Source of the DNA: QHXW01 sp041486185 | GTDB lineage: Bacteria; Acidobacteriota; Terriglobia; Bryobacterales; Bryobacteraceae | Reading direction: 5' to 3' | DNA: 13,878 nucleotides | NCBI GenBank assembly: GCA_041486185.1 | Contig: JBGPKX010000138.1 | Span: 1-13,878 of the forward strand | In this document: positions 12,277 through 13,878 of the stretch, in pieces | Numbering within the stretch: the stretch's first letter is position 1 | Layout of the letters: every line of letters begins with the position of its first letter | Notes under the pieces: generated by a model | The model's input: only the letters and a program-made list of their open reading frames with translations | What the model was told of the DNA's origin: nothing | Database searches by the model: none | Position numbers and translations under genes: made by a program

Positions 12277-13302
12277 TTATTTCGCCAAAAACCGCTCGAC
12301 CCCGGCATCTACTTTCGCGGCTTGGCAATCGGTGGCCAGGTGGCCGCAATCGCTATCCAGCTCCAGCGTGTGTGCTTGCAGCAGACGCGCGAAAGCTAGG
12401 GCGGGTTGCGGGTTCACCATGTGATCCTGAAGACCTACGATCACCAGCACACGCGCTTTCACGGCCGCCGCAGCCTTGGCCATATCGCCGCCGAACGGGC
12501 GCGAGACGTCCTGGCCCATCATGGCTTGGGCCTGGCGGATCCAGTTGTTGGCGTCGAAGCCGTGGATGGCATCGTGTTCAGCGGTTTCGAGAAACTTCCG
12601 GAAATCTTCCGGTTGGGTCTCTCGCACGCGGTAGGACGGGGTTTGGATGGCCAGGGCGTCGATATCCGCGAGGGTGCGCAAGCCCGCCTCCGGTGGTGAA
12701 GAGTAGTCACCACCCTTCCAATTGGCGTCCGCCTGGATGGCATGGATGCCGGATTGCCACAAGAGCAGATCGTAGGAAGTGAGTTTGGGTGAGCCGACGA
12801 TGGGAATCGCGCGATCCATGAAATCGGGATAAGCCACCATCCACTGGAAGGTCTGCATGCCGCCCATGGAAATGCCGATGACGCCACGCAGGTGGGGGAT
12901 GTGGAGCACGTGCTCGACCAACTCGTGCTGCGAATTGACCATGTCGCGGATGGTGAATGCGGGAAACCTCATGTGCGCCTGCTGCTTGCTGTTGGATGGC
13001 GACGAAGATACGCCGTCGCCCAACGCGTCGGCCAGGATGACGAAATATTTATCGGGATCGACCAGCTTGCCGGGACCGATCAGTCCTACAAGGTTTTCCG
13101 TCGTTCCTCCAAACCAGGTGGGGAACAGCACGGCATTGGATTTCTCAGCATTGAGTGTCCCGAACGTGCGATAGCCGAGACGGCAGTCGCGGATGCCTTC
13201 GCCGCTCTCCAGGCGGAAATCGCCCAGTTGGGCAAATTTCAATTCCTGGGTGAACGACGGCGCGGCCAGCAAGCAGGCAGTGAGAAAAAGTCGAATTTGC
13301 AC
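12277..13302 (-). CDS. Exported MetX-like alpha/beta hydrolase (homoserine acetyltransferase superfamily)
   Basis: The 341-residue protein follows the MetX fold: LGYRTFGTLN (42-51), FPTWFGGTTEN oxyanion region (60-70), nucleophile elbow GISMGGMQ with Ser145, Asp293 in VGLQDHMV and His321 in SDCGHLA. True homoserine O-acetyltransferases act in the cytoplasm. This one has a signal peptide (MQIRLFLTACLLAAPSFTQ), so it is more likely an exported hydrolase or acyltransferase of unknown substrate. The start is GTG 13302, preceded by TAGGT with no TAnnnT box at leaderless distance. Its stop is 3 bases before the GTG of the truncated phospholipase gene, so the two probably formed an operon. No methionine gene is adjacent. 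It is divergent from hisC across 75 bp. Confidence 0.88.
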   Translation of the reverse strand: MQIRLFLTACLLAAPSFTQELKFAQLGDFRLESGEGIRDCRLGYRTFGTLNAEKSNAVLFPTWFGGTTENLVGLIGPGKLVDPDKYFVILADALGDGVSSSPSNSKQQAHMRFPAFTIRDMVNSQHELVEHVLHIPHLRGVIGISMGGMQTFQWMVAYPDFMDRAIPIVGSPKLTSYDLLLWQSGIHAIQADANWKGGDYSSPPEAGLRTLADIDALAIQTPSYRVRETQPEDFRKFLETAEHDAIHGFDANNWIRQAQAMMGQDVSRPFGGDMAKAAAAVKARVLVIVGLQDHMVNPQPALAFARLLQAHTLELDSDCGHLATDCQAAKVDAGVERFLAK

Positions 13303-13318
13303 CTACACAGCTTTTCAA

Positions 13319-13352
13319 ATTGACGACTCCGCCGTCAATCCGTGTGCGGATT
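13319..13352. promoter_or_regulatory. Two touching inverted repeats in the MetX-like/hisC divergent gap
   Basis: ATTGACG (13319-13325) and CGTCAAT (13333-13339) form a perfect 7-bp inverted repeat with a 7-base loop. AATCCG (13337-13342), TGTG, CGGATT (13347-13352) form a second perfect 6-bp hairpin. They share three bases (AAT, 13337-13339), so both cannot be fully formed at once. They may be an operator for the divergent promoters or structures in a leader. The first arm contains TTGACG, a good -35-like hexamer on either strand, without a matching -10 box at 17 bases. Confidence 0.4.
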
Positions 13353-13377
13353 AACATGGAAGTAGGAAACCCAGCCG

Positions 13378-13878
13378 ATGCCATTGGTCCCGCCTTATAT
13401 CGCATCGCTTCGGCCCTACGAGCCTGGCCGCACGCCCGAAGAGGTCGAGCGCGCCTACGGAGTGGCCCGCGCTGTTAAGCTGGCGTCGAATGAGAACCCG
13501 CTGGGACCCTCGCCACTGGCGCTAGAAGCCTTGTGGCAGACCGCTTCGCGCCTCCACCTGTATCCCAATGGCGGCCTCGAACTGCGCCACGTACTGGCGC
13601 GCGAATACGACGTCAAAGTGGAAAACGTGATCGCCGGCAGCGGCTCGGAAGGCATCATGTCCAACATCATCCGCACCTTCCTGGGGGATGAGGATGAGGT
13701 ACTTACCACGGATGCCGCGTTCATCGGATTCCAGGTGCTGGCCCGCTCGCGCGGGGTCAAGTACCACACCGTGCCGTACCGCGACTGGCGCTACGATCTG
13801 GCCGCCCTGGCCCGCGAGATCAACGAGAACACCAAAATCATCTATCTCGCCAACCCCAACAACCCCACCGGCACGATA
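13378..13878 (+). CDS. hisC: Histidinol-phosphate aminotransferase, N-terminal part (3' end outside window)
   Basis: The frame from ATG 13378 runs open to the window edge (167 residues). It shows the class II fold-type I aminotransferase N-terminus: PPYIASLRPYEPGR (5-18), KLASNENPLGPSP (34-46) that binds substrate, a LYPNGG motif, GSGSEGIM (the PLP-phosphate loop) and ANPNNPTGT at the end, which stacks and holds PLP. The PLP lysine lies beyond the window. The enzyme converts imidazole acetol phosphate and glutamate to histidinol phosphate; paralogues in this subfamily can also act on aromatic or other amino acids, so some doubt on the substrate remains. AGTAGGA lies about 10 bases upstream, a weak ribosome site, and a TAACAT box (13352-13357) lies 20 bases upstream, so this gene has a normal short leader, unlike the others. 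Confidence 0.88.
   Translation, partial: MPLVPPYIASLRPYEPGRTPEEVERAYGVARAVKLASNENPLGPSPLALEALWQTASRLHLYPNGGLELRHVLAREYDVKVENVIAGSGSEGIMSNIIRTFLGDEDEVLTTDAAFIGFQVLARSRGVKYHTVPYRDWRYDLAALAREINENTKIIYLANPNNPTGTI

Noticed and set aside
12277..13302. Naming this gene metX
   Set aside because: The signal peptide, the phospholipase neighbour and the lack of methionine genes argue against homoserine acetyltransferase function.

Overview
The window is GC-rich, gene-dense bacterial chromosome. The family mix points to an acidobacterium of the Solibacter/Bryobacter type: an exported M1 peptidase, a zinc-ribbon rhomboid protease, a PQQ dehydrogenase with a CX4CH cytochrome, an FG-GAP/VCBS protein, an exported MetX-like hydrolase and a zinc-dependent phospholipase C fragment. 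That assignment rests on remembered family resemblance, not on a search. No rRNA, tRNA, CRISPR array, transposase or phage gene was seen.

Layout. Positions 1-1025 (+) hold the 3' part of an M1 metallopeptidase. 1026-2143 holds a badly decayed ECF sigma factor (-) between two imperfect direct repeats. 2144-2722 (+) is a four-helix membrane protein gene cut by one in-frame TAG. A perfect hairpin follows. A class II aldolase (-, 2787-3566) diverges from a rhomboid protease (+, 3622-4431), which is followed by a small Lys-rich exported protein (4444-4662). Next is a tight four-gene minus-strand set: rpiB, a DJ-1/PfpI protein, a PQQ alcohol dehydrogenase and a di-heme cytochrome c (8195 down to 4733), the last three joined by ATGA overlaps. 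An exported esterase (+, 8218-10101) converges with and overlaps an FG-GAP repeat protein (-, 10052-11122). That gene diverges from a SirB1-type transglutaminase-like/TPR protein (+, 11145-11963). A MetX-like exported hydrolase (-, 13302-12277) is followed by a truncated phospholipase C gene. The window ends in the 5' part of hisC (+, from 13378).

How the genes work together. The clearest functional unit is the periplasmic PQQ dehydrogenase with its cytochrome electron acceptor. The dehydrogenase has the Asp pair (W-D-x-D) associated with lanthanide use. The other genes look like independent one- or two-gene units.

Most notable signal. Most leader genes have a TAnnnT box (TACAAT, TAGAAT, TATGAT, TATTCT) ending only 6-12 bases before the start codon, and no Shine-Dalgarno sequence. 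This suggests leaderless or nearly leaderless mRNAs. In two unrelated divergent pairs (rpiB/esterase and FG-GAP/SirB1) the start codons are exactly 22 bp apart. In each pair a single symmetric TAnnnTA heptamer could serve as the -10 box for both strands. Three of the loci are broken (sigma factor, membrane protein, phospholipase), so the segment shows local gene decay or contains assembly errors.
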